A stretch of DNA of 20,642 nucleotides from Paulinella micropora (GCA_009731375.1 BJOX01000253.1:195814-216455), one strand, 5' to 3'. Positions 8,793 through 17,160 are shown, counted from the first letter of the stretch. Translations and numbers: made by a program. Notes: generated by a model not told the origin, from the letters alone.

Positions 8793-11300
8793 GTCTACGA
8801 CGACAACACGCTCACCTGAGCCGGTGTCTTCGTCTTGACGTCCCCCCTCCGTAGCGGTATAAGCTTGCTGGGGGTAGTTGGAGCTGGAACTGGTGCTATA
8901 ATTCCAGTATCCGTGTCCTCTGGGAGGGCGCGCTGGGGTCCGTCCTCCCCTTCCACGAAAGCCTCGTCCTCGTGGTGCCGCCCCTCTTGGTGTCCCTCGG
9001 GACCCTCGTGACGATCCTCTCGTCTCTCCTCCTCCTCTAGTCGGCGCCTTTGATCGGCCCGATGTCTCTCTCTTCTCCCTTCTCTTCATTCTGTCAAGGA
9101 AGTAAATGATGGCCTCCCGGAACTCCGCATCCGAGACCATATTCGCATTCCACCTCCCCTCCTCCAACTCCTTCTTGTACATGGCGTACATGGTCTTTTT
9201 CATGCCTTCGAGCTCTCTAAGGAAAAGATTTCGCTGCCTATCATCAAGAGAGTCGTGGCTGAAGAGGCAATTGCCTACTCCTTTCTGTGCCTCATGCTTA
9301 CACGCCATGTATGAAAAATAGCGGTAGCACGGCGTCGGCTCATCTCTCCCCCTCTTGAGACCTGCCGTTCGAGTTGCATGTGCTGCTTGAGCACCTCCAA
9401 CCCCCTGTGTCGCGGCACTGGAGAATGACTCGGTGGCCGTGTCCAATTCGGAACACGCGTCGAGCACCTCCTTGAACAGGTCGCCCGGCGGAGTAGCCGC
9501 TACAGTCCTCTCGTATATATTCGTTTCTAAAAAATCCGCCGTCTTCACCGCCGTGAAGGTCGGACAGGACTGTATGATCCTTGCGAGCTTGCTCGGGTGT
9601 CGTGTACACAAAGCACTCAGGAAGTACAAAATGATAGACTTCCGGCTATAAAAGAGCCCGTACTTGGCGCTGACCTCAGTGAGGATCGCTGCCAACCTCG
9701 TGCCAATGCCCAGCCCTTCGTTCACCTCTTGAAAAATCTCAAACCCAATCAAAGTACCAGTGCACAGGTGCTGATACCCATGAGTTTTAAAGTATTGCAA
9801 GAGGACGGCAACTGGCACCGTGCATTGCAGGTCTGAGGCTGCTCTCCTAGCCGCCACCTCTACCGCTCTCATCGCCTTGTACTCCCCAACATCAAACCCT
9901 TGTGTGATGATTGATGGGTCCAACAAGGTGTACAACGCCTCATACTCCTGTGTTTCGTCCGTTGGATGCTGCTTCATACAAGCATCAATTCTTCTGAGCT
10001 TGTCTCGAAGGTTCGCATCCGTGTCCTTCTGACTCGCTGTCTCTGCATACAGCGTCAGAGCAGTGGCATCGGACTTTGTATATTTTTGGAAGGCCTGTAT
10101 GATAGCCTGTCTGTCCTTTTTGTCATTACTGTTGACAATGACAGTGGTAGGCGCTGAGCTAGTCGCAGGGGCCGAAGGGGCTGTGTGGGCTGACGGGGCG
10201 GAGCGGCCCGAGGGAGCCATATAAGATCCAGAGGAATATTTCGGTCCCTTTGTTCCCGCCGCCTTGGCTAATGCAATCTTTGCCTCCATCTCCTTCTTTT
10301 CTTTCTCAGCCGCTAGCTCTTTGATATACAGCTCTTGGGCATGATGAAAAAAAGACAGGATCTCAGCTGCCTTCCGAAGGAACAAGGCCTTCTCCGCCAA
10401 CTCCTTCTCTCCCGCTTTATTGGTGGGGGGTGGTGCGGCCGTCCCCTCCAAGATCGTATGATCCTTCGTGAAGACCCACCTCTTCCATGCGTCATCCTTC
10501 ACCAAGGCCGCATGCAGCTTCTTCATCCTCGTCACCCCTCCAGCTTCGCCTTCTATTTCCCTCAGGGCCGGGTGAAGGTCCCTGCCAAACTGGGTGTGTT
10601 GGAGTTTACCCAGGTCCACTAACTTGGCCTCCATAAGTTTCAGAGACACATCCATGACATTGATCTGTCCTTTTGGATTCCTGAACTTAAACTCCTTTTC
10701 CACTCTCTTTATTGAATCAATGTCCTGACCAGGATCGAGCAACCTAGCCAGTGCTCTTGTGTTCCATGGCAGCACAGTCTTTCCAGTCTGGTACTCAAAG
10801 AGTATAGCACACTCAAACACTGTCCATGAGAGGTCGAGTAGCTCCAGTAAAGACATATTGTCCCCAAATGAGACATGTTGCACCTGTAACTGTGCACCGT
10901 CGTCTCTGAGGAATTCTGCCAGAGGCAGAGCTTGCCTTGGGAGAGGGTAACAGATGTCCTCCTTCTTCAAGGGTTGTCCCCATCGCATTTCTTGGGGAAT
11001 GTATAGCCATTTATAGGCCTCATCCTTCCCTTTCTTCTCCTCAAACTCCTTCTTACTTAGTTTGCCATATTCGGCCACAAACCTCGCTTCCTCTCCTCCC
11101 TTCTCCTCCTCCTCGACTTCCTCTGCTCCTCCTGTGTCAAAGGAAGGCGCAGTAAAAAATTGATTCTCTGCTCCTCCTGTGTCAAAGGAAGGTGCCAGAT
11201 CTCCTCCTTCTGCATGAGAGTCAACGAACTCCTCTTCGTTTCCTGGGGTTCGCTCACTCTCCCCCCCTCCTTCCTGCCAGTCTTCAGACCTAGTAGACAT
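8790..11300 (-). CDS. gag: Gypsy Gag with CCCH zinc finger and RGG tail
   Basis: This 836-residue structural protein is predicted to form the particle and bind genomic RNA. The ATG at 11300 is chosen because an in-frame TAG lies 13 codons upstream. The N-terminus is acidic and contains the repeat APSFDTGGAE at 36-45 and 51-60. A likely coiled coil (about 298-347) is followed by an Ala/Ser/Pro-rich linker, then a largely helical region of about 280 residues that may be capsid. Near the C-terminus C658, C667, C678 and H682 form C-x8-C-x10-C-x3-H, a CCCH-type pattern with a long second spacing. Residues about 752-798 are rich in RGG/RG. No CCHC knuckle, the usual Gag nucleic-acid module, was seen. 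I assign it as Gag from position, size and basic RNA-binding tail, not from a recognised capsid motif. Confidence 0.88.
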   Translation of the reverse strand: MSTRSEDWQEGGGESERTPGNEEEFVDSHAEGGDLAPSFDTGGAENQFFTAPSFDTGGAEEVEEEEKGGEEARFVAEYGKLSKKEFEEKKGKDEAYKWLYIPQEMRWGQPLKKEDICYPLPRQALPLAEFLRDDGAQLQVQHVSFGDNMSLLELLDLSWTVFECAILFEYQTGKTVLPWNTRALARLLDPGQDIDSIKRVEKEFKFRNPKGQINVMDVSLKLMEAKLVDLGKLQHTQFGRDLHPALREIEGEAGGVTRMKKLHAALVKDDAWKRWVFTKDHTILEGTAAPPPTNKAGEKELAEKALFLRKAAEILSFFHHAQELYIKELAAEKEKKEMEAKIALAKAAGTKGPKYSSGSYMAPSGRSAPSAHTAPSAPATSSAPTTVIVNSNDKKDRQAIIQAFQKYTKSDATALTLYAETASQKDTDANLRDKLRRIDACMKQHPTDETQEYEALYTLLDPSIITQGFDVGEYKAMRAVEVAARRAASDLQCTVPVAVLLQYFKTHGYQHLCTGTLIGFEIFQEVNEGLGIGTRLAAILTEVSAKYGLFYSRKSIILYFLSALCTRHPSKLARIIQSCPTFTAVKTADFLETNIYERTVAATPPGDLFKEVLDACSELDTATESFSSAATQGVGGAQAAHATRTAGLKRGRDEPTPCYRYFSYMACKHEAQKGVGNCLFSHDSLDDRQRNLFLRELEGMKKTMYAMYKKELEEGRWNANMVSDAEFREAIIYFLDRMKRREKRETSGRSKAPTRGGGETRGSSRGSRGTPRGAAPRGRGFRGRGGRTPARPPRGHGYWNYSTSSSSNYPQQAYTATEGGRQDEDTGSGERVVVVD
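11152..11200 (-). repeat. Short duplication inside gag N-terminus
   Basis: The segment encoding APSFDTGGAE is present twice, 45 nt apart, with almost identical DNA (CTCCTCCTGTGTCAAAGGAA in both plus-strand copies). It is an in-frame tandem duplication in the acidic N-terminal region. Edges are approximate. Confidence 0.7.
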
Positions 11301-12066
11301 GGATGCTGAAGGAATACGGATGAGACAGAGTTGTTTCTACCCCGTAATTGCTCTGTTCGTCTATGAGGAACGAATAGAGAGAAAAAACGAAAAGACAGTA
11401 TAGAGAGAGAGCGTCTCACCTCTATGTCTTATTTTTTTTTTTTTTTTTTTGTGAGAAAGAAGTAATCTGTACGACTTTCTCTGAAAATTTGATCTCCTTC
11501 TCCACTCCTCTTTTCTTTTTCTCTTTTTGTTGTTGTATCTGTTATGAGGTACGAGGACCTATGTACAGATAATGTCAAAGAGGAGTACTAAGCACTCCTT
11601 GAGAAGTCGACTTGTCGTCTGACACTTGTTCAGACCTATTGTCGAAAGACAGTCAGAGATTTGCAAAAATACTCTGATGTGTGTGGTTTGAGAGGCACCA
11701 AAGTGCACAGACTTGAAAGGTAGAGTACTACGCTCGTGTCCTTCAAGTTTGTTTGTAACTGTGAGTGTTTGTTTGTACGTCTGTTGACCTACTCTGTCTC
11801 TGTCTCAAGAGAGAACAAAAGAACAGCTACGAGGTCTGGTGTCTGGCCTCCTTGTGAGGACACAGATACAGGCTGTGGAGAGGGTACTGAGACACCTACT
11901 CACAAACGCCTAGACGTCTAGTTTTGCAAAAAGAGCTGTGTGGGGATGTGCTGGAGTATTTGTTTTTTGGAACACCTACTCAGAAGAGATAGGTCTGTCC
12001 AATTTTTCTTTCTGCTGTTCCAAAAACAAGCCAGAAAAGAAATCAGCCTTGTGCTGGTGACTCCAA
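11301..12066 (-). promoter_or_regulatory. Gypsy 5' leader with palindromes and hairpins
   Basis: This long untranslated leader lies between the 5' LTR and gag. It has a 19-nt A run on the minus strand (11432-11450) and a dense set of inverted repeats: AGGAGT/ACTCCT (11581-11599), palindrome AAGTCGACTT (11604-11613), GTCTGA/TCAGAC (11617-11635), TCAGAG/CTCTGA (11653-11677), ACTTGAAAGG/CCTTCAAGT (11711-11748), TTGTGAG/CTCACAA (11852-11905) and the 12-bp palindrome CTAGACGTCTAG (11910-11921). Retroelement leaders commonly carry packaging and dimerisation structures, so this is the natural place for them. The inverted repeats are observed; the role is inferred. Confidence 0.6.
12048..12065 (-). 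other. Primer-binding site candidate
   Basis: One base inside the 5' LTR the minus strand reads TGGAGTCACCAGCACAAG. It begins with TGG, the complement of a tRNA CCA end. The implied tRNA 3' end would be TGGTGAC + T + CCA, needing a 5' acceptor strand GTCACCA. I could not assign the tRNA species from memory. Confidence 0.65.
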
Positions 12067-12313
12067 TGTTACAATCCCCGAAGATAGCTCAATAAAAAGT
12101 CGGTAATACAACCAGACACAAATCCCCAAAAGAGAATGATGTCTCGTTATATTAGCTCAGTGAAGCCGAAAAGAAAACGGCAACAGACCAAGGTTAAAAT
12201 GGCATTAGGTCAAATCCGGCCAAACGATATTGAAAATAATGGGAAAAAACTAGGTGCACCTGACACCAGAAAAAGGGTACTTTTTACCGGCTATCCGGGG
12301 GGTGATGCCTACA
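12067..12313 (-). repeat. 5' LTR of the Gypsy element
   Basis: This 247-bp copy matches 1920-2171 and has the same TGTTAC and CCTACA edges. Minus-strand transcription would start here. Beyond its outer edge the sequence (TAACTGAG) does not match the sequence outside the other LTR. A plus-strand ORF running through it (12136-12447) is antisense to the element and its frame is broken by the 5-nt indel in the other LTR, so it is not called. Confidence 0.96.
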
Positions 12314-13036
12314 TAACTGAGTTTGAAAAAAAAGTTCAGGCCGGTCCGACCAGATTCAAGTTTCACTGCATTTTCAAGCCATTTTCCGCGCTCTCGACAA
12401 TTTTTCAACGTAAGCAAACGTACCCGGCAACATCTTTAAGCAGTTAATCATGTGCTTCAAGTTGCGGTGTATACAGAGGTTAGTAGGGTTCTGAGAAGTT
12501 GGCCGGCGGTGAAGCCAATGTCGGCCGGCCCGCACAATACATAGTGGCATTGAGTGATGTCCGGCTTGTCGTTACTTGACTCTTATGCTTGGCCTGCCCC
12601 TCTACTGTTGAGTGACGACTAAGTGTCAGTAGCTGTTCCGGTTACACCAAGTGTCCGGTCACAATATATATTAATAAAAGACAAATCTGAATCATCTACA
12701 GAGACAATCTTTACTATGATCAGCCCCGTCATTACCCTTTGATGAAAGGAAGGAAAAGTGACACGTCACTACTCAAAACTCCAACTACACTCGGTGTTGT
12801 TGGACTTGAACTGTAATCCGAGGCTTCATTAAGCATGCCAGTGAGTTAAAGACTCGTGACCGGCCGTATCATAGTAACGGTGTCGGTGGAGCCATTACTT
12901 ACGATCCGGCCAGTCATGTTACGCGGCGTGTTCTGTTGGCGCCTTTTCTTATTAAAGCTGTAGTACTGATTGTCAGCCTTTTCTTATTAAAGTTGTAGCT
13001 ATCATAGGTCATTATATTAATAATAGTGGTCTAACA
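12314..13036. other. Non-coding segment, possibly remains of a Copia 5' LTR
   Basis: No gene was seen. The segment contains several GGCCGG words and a partial tandem repeat, in which GCCTTTTCTTATTAAAG begins copies at 12941-12963 and 12976-12998 (35-bp period). It ends CTAACA just before a possible Copia primer-binding site, so its right part may be a degraded LTR. No matching 3' LTR was found, so the left edge is unknown. Confidence 0.4.
12941..12998 (+). repeat. Two-copy 35-bp tandem repeat
   Basis: Two 23-bp copies differing at one base (C/T) are spaced 35 bp apart. Each contains CTTATTAAAG. They may be LTR promoter sub-repeats of the adjoining Copia remnant. Confidence 0.65.
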
Positions 13037-13048
13037 GGTTATCGAGCC
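13037..13048 (+). other. Tentative Copia primer-binding site
   Basis: GGTTATCGAGCC directly follows CTAACA, which has the CA ending of an LTR. It resembles, with one extra base, the complement of an initiator tRNA-Met anticodon-arm segment, which some Copia elements use as a half-tRNA primer. Without a paired LTR this is weak. Confidence 0.25.
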
Positions 13049-13339
13049 TTGATTCAAGCGTCGGAACTCTTAGCAGCTTTAAACAGTTGCACAAAGTCTG
13101 GAAGAAGAGGCATTAGGCCTTCAACAAATAAGTGCAAGGGTCGATGTGCAGCAGGCAGTCGACAAAATTTCATGGGCTAGCTGAAGGCACCCACCTCAAA
13201 CGTGTCTTGTGGCTAGACAGCATAGCACAGACACACCAAACTGCTTCATCCCTAGTAATAACTTCCCAATTTCCGCCTAACCGTAGGAATTTATTGATAG
13301 TTGAGACTAACTCCTATCTTCCGCATTTTGGTCCAGAAC

Positions 13340-13534
13340 ATGGCTTACCCCATGTTTGGGACGTCGCTACACAAAGGGTTTAAAGTGGATCCACCGCCAT
13401 TCAATAGCAAGGACCCAGACTGGGATAACTGGGAGTACGGGTTTCTTGCTGCATTAGCTATCCACGATCCATTGGGAATAGGGGAGTTACCCCCCACAGA
13501 CGACACCCTTTGTTCTTACAGGCAAAACAGGTAA
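13340..13534 (+). pseudogene. Copia Gag N-terminal fragment
   Basis: From ATG 13340 the frame encodes MAYPMFGTSLHKGF followed by FNSKDPDWDNWEYGFLAALA, matching the F-x-G/S-x-(N/D)-(Y/W)-x-x-W pattern at the start of Copia-family Gag. An upstream in-frame ATG at 13301 adds a short stretch without Gag character, so 13340 is preferred. The frame stops at TAA inside CAGGTAAGTG, while the next Gag part continues in a different frame that overlaps it from 13510. The stop sits in a good splice-donor consensus, but no matching acceptor restores the frame in an obvious way, so I treat this as a frameshift between Gag parts. Confidence 0.6.
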
Positions 13535-14223
13535 GTGCTTTTGATCCCCCTGATACACCACCTAATGAACCATTCCTCTCACCTACCACCGATAGTGAGG
13601 ATGAAGATCAAGATCAGCGAGAAAAGAAGAAACCTGTTGCAGTCAAAAAGGAACGCAGTAGCTCCTCCTCTAGCGTTACTAGTAGTTCTTCCCCCAGTGC
13701 CGTCCCATCTGTCAAACAGGAACAGAAAGACAGTCCCTCTCCTAGTCCTGCTCAACCTGACTCCTCTTCTACCTCAGCAACTGCTGAACGGAAAAGGTCT
13801 GAAGGAGTCCTTATTCTAACTGCTGCTTCTAAACCAAACCCTCTCCTTGCTCCTTTAGCAACACACAGATGCTATCAGCGGGTAGAGGAAAGAAGAAAGA
13901 TGAAACATAACCGATTCATATTTGCTCTTTTAATTCAGTCCTGTAACAAGGACAAGGAAGCAATGTCAGTTATCAGAACAGCTGGCACTGACGGGGTTGA
14001 GTGTTTCATGGCGTTGAGGAAGAGATATGGCGGACTTGACTTAAATGTCAAATGGAAGGAACGTCAACATTTCCTTGACTACTCCTACCCTAAGAAGGAC
14101 CAAGATGTGAGATCCTGGCTAACTGTCTTTCATAGTAATAAAGCCGATCAGGAGGCAGCCATGAGGGTCCCGTACCCTGAATTTGTCAAGACTGAGATGG
14201 TGATGAAACGATCGAACACTTGA
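13510..14223 (+). pseudogene. Copia Gag core (UBN2-like) with Ser/acidic linker
   Basis: The first hundred residues are a low-complexity Ser/Pro/Lys/Asp-rich linker. From about residue 128 the sequence reads like the Copia Gag core: RRKMKHNRFIFALLIQSC, then AGTDGVECFMALRKRYGG and LNVKWKERQHFLDYSYPK. This fits the pattern of a helical polypeptide with a conserved W/L-x-x-L-x-x-Y block. The frame is entered through a non-ATG codon, consistent with continuation from the preceding Gag fragment. It stops at TGA 14221-14223, where a one-base frame change would continue into the next part. Apart from the frame breaks its sequence is well preserved, so decay is recent. Confidence 0.6.
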
Positions 14224-15107
14224 CTGAATTCGATAGTTATCGCAACAAAGTCACTAGTCTTCTTCCGGAGGAACGACCGGGTTGGGAATCTTTTGTGAAA
14301 GTGATTGAGCAGATAGCTCAGACAGAGGAATCCAAGTCAAAGATGAAGAAACTTTATGTGTCGGGGGGTGACCCCATATCAGTCAACCTAAAGCTTCATC
14401 TGGTACCGGGACAAGGAGTGACCCCATATCAGTCAACTTTATGGGTAACCAAGCAGCCTGGCAAAACACCCCATAAGGAAGGTTGCTACAACTGCCGAGG
14501 AGATCACCAGATCAAAATCTGTATTGTTCCTTGTACCCTTCCTGAATGCCCCCGAAACGGACATGTTGCTGTAAACTGCCCCATAAGGAGAAAGGCAGCG
14601 AGGATAGTTACTCTAGCTAAAGGTGTAGGGGAGCTGAGTCTAACAAGGACAAGTAAGAGTAATTATAAGGAGGGCAGGAAAGGAAGAAGAAAGATGAGAC
14701 GACAGAAAGGAGGAGGAGGGAAGGAGAAAAGAAAGCTGAAGGCATCTGACTTCATCAAGAAGAGCACAGCTAAAGCAAAGACGATTAGTTTGAACGCAGG
14801 AGGTTCCGACTGCTCTTCTTCTGGTAGTTCTGAAGAAGAAGGAGAGGAGTCCGAAACTCCTGGTTCAGATGAAGAGTCTGCTACTCTTGATGAAGAAGAA
14901 GGAGAAGAGGGAGTAGGGGAGGTAGGTTACATCAATCACATGTTAAGCATAAACATGATGGAAAAAGAGGAAACCGACGAGGAAGGACCAAACCTCCCAT
15001 ACGACACCACCCCACCCCCTTCCCCTTTTGATCTACAAGCATCGCCACTTCACGCATCAGAATCGAGAGATGAGAAGAGAGAGAGAGAGCAATATACGCA
15101 CACATAA
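14220..15107 (+). pseudogene. Copia Gag C-terminal part with CCHC zinc knuckles
   Basis: This frame overlaps the end of the Gag core by four bases and starts without an ATG, so it is a continuation and not a separate gene. The first part continues the helical Gag domain (LLPEERPGWESFVKVIEQI). Two knuckles follow: CYNCRGDHQIKIC (C-x2-C-x3-H-x4-C) and CTLPECPRNGHVAVNC (C-x4-C-x4-H-x4-C), the typical nucleocapsid modules that bind RNA. Then come a Lys/Arg-rich stretch and a strongly acidic Glu/Ser/Asp stretch. The frame ends at TAA just after a GA-rich run at about 15073-15089; the next frame remains open across that point. Confidence 0.6.
14368..14437 (+). repeat. 20-bp direct repeat inside Copia gag
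   Basis: GTGACCCCATATCAGTCAAC is present at 14368-14387 and 14418-14437, 50 bp apart. Because 50 is not a multiple of three, a duplication of this spacing would change the reading frame, so it may be one of the lesions in this element. Confidence 0.8.
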
Positions 15108-15815
15108 CATGCATGCTCATTCTCCTATCACTCAGCCACGATCTATTCCCCTCCTGAAAGATAATCGTTTTGTTACCTCCCTTGACACGGCGGGTGACCC
15201 AACACCTCTGGGGGTAATCTATCCTATGGAGGCGTATCGAGGGGGGTTACAAGAAGGTTCTGATGAAATCCCGGGTCTCCACCTCAAACCATTTACGGCA
15301 AGAAGAGGGTCCCCTTCTTAACCTGTGGGCGCAACCCGTCAGAAGTAGCACACTGCTGGTTTCGGGCAAAAAGCAGTGAGGGTTTCAATAGAAATGGAAT
15401 CCGGTGTGCGTGGAAAGTTGGGGCCGCACGGGCACAGAAAGTGGGAAGTCAATGCGCGACAAGGATGACGGTGCACGGTTGTGATTTTTGTTCACACCAC
15501 GAAGGTACAGAGCAAGTAAGGGGAGACCTATTGGCTGTTATTAGGGCACAGTTGAACAGGGGGAGTATGCAGTTTAAAGGTGCCTTGATACTAGCTCCGA
15601 TGGAATGGATCCTACGTCAGTGGACTAGGATAGAACAGGAACCCTCCCCTACTCGCTCTACTTCTCTCATATCATCCTCAAGCTTCTCAAACATCGCATC
15701 ACCCTCTTCTACAGGCCATATACCCTCTACTTCAGCTGTACAACGTCATAACCCAAACACAGAAAATGGTGAGGCTGAGGTTGCAGTAGAGGGAACCACT
15801 CAGATAAGACAGGGC

Positions 15816-15858
<43 letters not shown>

Positions 15859-16017
15859 GAGGGAGAGACGATGCTTGACGAAGGCGACAACGCGAAAGAC
15901 TCCCCTACCTCTTGCCCGAAATTTTTCTCTCCCCCTGATCCATCTGTACCACGCTCAAACTCTAAGCAATTGCAAGAGATGAGTAAGAGCGTGGAGGGTG
16001 GAGCAGGGGGGAGGTAA
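15089..16017 (+). pseudogene. Frame-shifted middle part of the Copia gag-protease region
   Basis: Three overlapping open frames cover this stretch. One (to 15321) contains RFVTSLDTAGDPTPLG, which loosely recalls an aspartic-protease motif but with DTAG order. A second (about 15267-15860) carries a Cys/His-rich block (CGRNPSEVAHCW, then GCDFCSHH) that could be another metal-binding module, and runs into the GA microsatellite. A third continues to 16017 and ends at AGGTAAGA. I do not recognise a complete domain. The frame changes coincide with GA repeats at about 15073-15089 and 15819-15856, so slippage is the likely cause. Confidence 0.4.
15819..15856 (+). repeat. (AG)19 microsatellite
   Basis: Nineteen AG units interrupt the Copia reading frames and encode only RERER in one frame. 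It is prone to length change. Confidence 0.92.
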
Positions 16018-16738
16018 GAAGGAAGGAAGAAAGAGCATACCCCCCACTATCACAACGTGTAGCACATTCCCCATCACCACGTCTTGCGCCAAGCGAGTCA
16101 AGCCAAGGGCTGGAGAGAGAGTTAGAGAGACACAAGATAAGGAACGACCCTACAGTTGCTTGGCGATGGGTGAGGGAAAGATAGTGATTGTTGGGGGAAA
16201 TGGGGAGATACCATCACTTGATGAGATAAAGAGATTGATGGGAGCGCTAGTTGAGGGTGCAAAAGAGTTAGAAGTGAGGGATTCCCTTATTACTGAGAAG
16301 AATGGGCAGGTGAACGATTTCTATGACGAGCTTTACAAAGATATTCAGAATTTCGTCATCTCAATGGCCCATAAGTGGAAGGATCCCTTTGCTAGAGGAT
16401 TGATCGCGTCTTTGCCCCATCTTCGAACTCAACTGTCTGAGTACAGGGAGTATTTACAACGTGTAGGGGTAGCAGAGGGAGACGATCACGACATACCACT
16501 CTCAAGACTCACTACCTCTCCCAGCACTACTTCAGACATCTCACCCTCACCAACTGAGAAGGAATGCGCTCTGATGATGCATGAGAGAGAGGCAGATGAG
16601 AAAGAGAAGCCTGAAAGGGGTATGGCGGGGATGGTGTGGGTAGATGATAGTGGGGCTAGCGAGTCCCAATCACCCCATAAGGACGTTTTCGTCAGGATGA
16701 AACACAATACCCAGAGGATTGCTAAGCATCAAAACTGA
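15998..16738 (+). pseudogene. Copia region leading into truncated aspartic protease
   Basis: The open frame starts at a non-ATG codon; its first convincing ATG is at 16166 (MGEGKIVIVGG). The middle part looks helical and charged and is not recognised. At residues 214-221 it reads WVDDSGAS followed by SPHKDVF, matching the start of Copia-type aspartic proteases (W-x-x-DSGAS, then a hydrophobic residue or Phe about ten residues later), with D217 as the catalytic Asp. The protease stops about 25 residues later at TGA, so only its first strand elements remain. Directly downstream comes the end of Copia pol, showing that the protease remainder, integrase and reverse transcriptase have been lost. 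Confidence 0.55.
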
Positions 16739-16739
16739 G

Positions 16740-16838
16740 TATATGGCGTTCGCGGACAATGTCGCCGACGTCAACACCAAGCCTGCGCGGGGTGAGCCAT
16801 ACGTACGGCTCGTGCGACATGTAGCGTGCGATCAGTAG
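16740..16838 (+). pseudogene. C-terminal tail of Copia RNase H
   Basis: Thirty-two codons encode YMAFADNVADVNTKPARG followed by PYVRLVRHVAC and TAG. This matches the conserved end of Copia polyproteins, where D/E-N-x-A-D-x-x-T-K-x-(L) precedes a final R-x-x-L/V-G block. It lies only two bases after the stop that ends the protease fragment, in a different frame. It supports an internal deletion of roughly 3 kb of pol, judged against usual Copia length (family knowledge, not measured here). Confidence 0.7.
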
Positions 16839-17160
16839 TAAGAGGCGACTGCGGCCGGGCGGCGGTTGCGAGTGGGGACTCTCCAACGATGGGGCTTTCT
16901 CCTTCGTGGACTTTTGGTTAGGACTTTGGTTAGGTACCCGATAGCAAGGGGGTAGATTTTAGAAAATAGGTGTCTAGATTGCCGAACTCCACCAGCTGTG
17001 GAGTCGTAGGCTAGCGCCTTTGCTTTTTTTTTTAGTCATATCATTTGCACTGGTGTGCATAACGCGCTTTTAGTTCAAGTTGTATAAGTGTAGCTATGTA
17101 GCCGAACTCCACTGGAGACGTAGGGTAGCTCACTTGCGCCTTGCTTATTTACCTGCTCTA
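16839..17160 (+). other. Copia 3' end region with duplicated hairpin motif
   Basis: No coding sequence was found. A purine-rich AGCAAGGGGGTAGA (about 16943-16956) is a possible polypurine tract. Downstream GCCGAACTCCAC begins two related units exactly 120 bp apart (16981 and 17101), each followed by a self-complementary stretch, CGTAGG, TAGC and GCGCCTT-GCTT. This may be LTR sequence, but no partner was found upstream of gag. Confidence 0.45.
16981..17150 (+). repeat. Two related hairpin-forming repeats, 120 bp apart
   Basis: In the first copy ACTCCAC (16986-16992) pairs with GTGGAGT (16998-17004) around a 5-nt loop. In the second copy, from 17101, CTCC pairs with GGAG around ACT. Both share the prefix GCCGA and the suffix CGTAGG...TAGC. 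The stem differs between copies but remains self-complementary. Confidence 0.6.

Larger units (their letters stand above)
1920..12313 (-). mobile_element. Ty3/Gypsy-type LTR retrotransposon, near full length
   Basis: The element is bounded by two direct LTR copies (252 and 247 bp) that start TGT and end ACA. Read on the minus strand it has the complete order: 5' LTR, primer-binding site, leader of about 765 nt, gag, UGA, pol (protease, reverse transcriptase, RNase H, integrase, GPY/F-type module), tail, polypurine tract, 3' LTR. Integrase placed after RNase H is the Ty3/Gypsy order, as opposed to Copia. Both long ORFs are intact and the LTRs differ by two substitutions and one 5-nt indel, so the copy is young and possibly still active. 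The five bases outside each end (TTGAC on the left, TAACT on the right) do not match, so no target-site duplication is visible. No chromodomain or envelope gene was recognised. Confidence 0.96.
13037..16960 (+). mobile_element. Decayed, internally deleted Ty1/Copia retrotransposon
   Basis: Plus-strand segments show Copia gag (N-terminal and core parts), two CCHC zinc knuckles, the start of an aspartic protease with DSGAS, and finally the C-terminal tail of the Copia RNase H domain with NVADVNTKP. Integrase, reverse transcriptase and most of RNase H are absent: only about 1-2 residues separate the protease-side stop from the RNase H tail frame. The gag part is spread over all three frames. A possible primer-binding site GGTTATCGAGCC follows CTAACA at 13037, and a purine-rich AAGGGGGTAGA lies near 16946. 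LTR edges were not resolved, so both limits are approximate. The element would depend on enzymes from other copies and probably makes no functional protein. Confidence 0.75.

Noticed and set aside
3026-11419. Numerous 60-120 codon ORFs on either strand inside gag and pol
   Set aside because: They are shadows of the two long, domain-bearing ORFs.
12136-12447. 103-codon plus-strand ORF across the 5' LTR and flank
   Set aside because: Antisense to the element, leaves the LTR into unrelated flank, and the matching frame in the other LTR is broken by a 5-nt indel.
13531-13536. GTAAGT at the end of the first Copia Gag fragment as a real intron donor
   Set aside because: The following sequence continues Gag in another frame without an intervening acceptor that restores the frame, so a frameshift is simpler.
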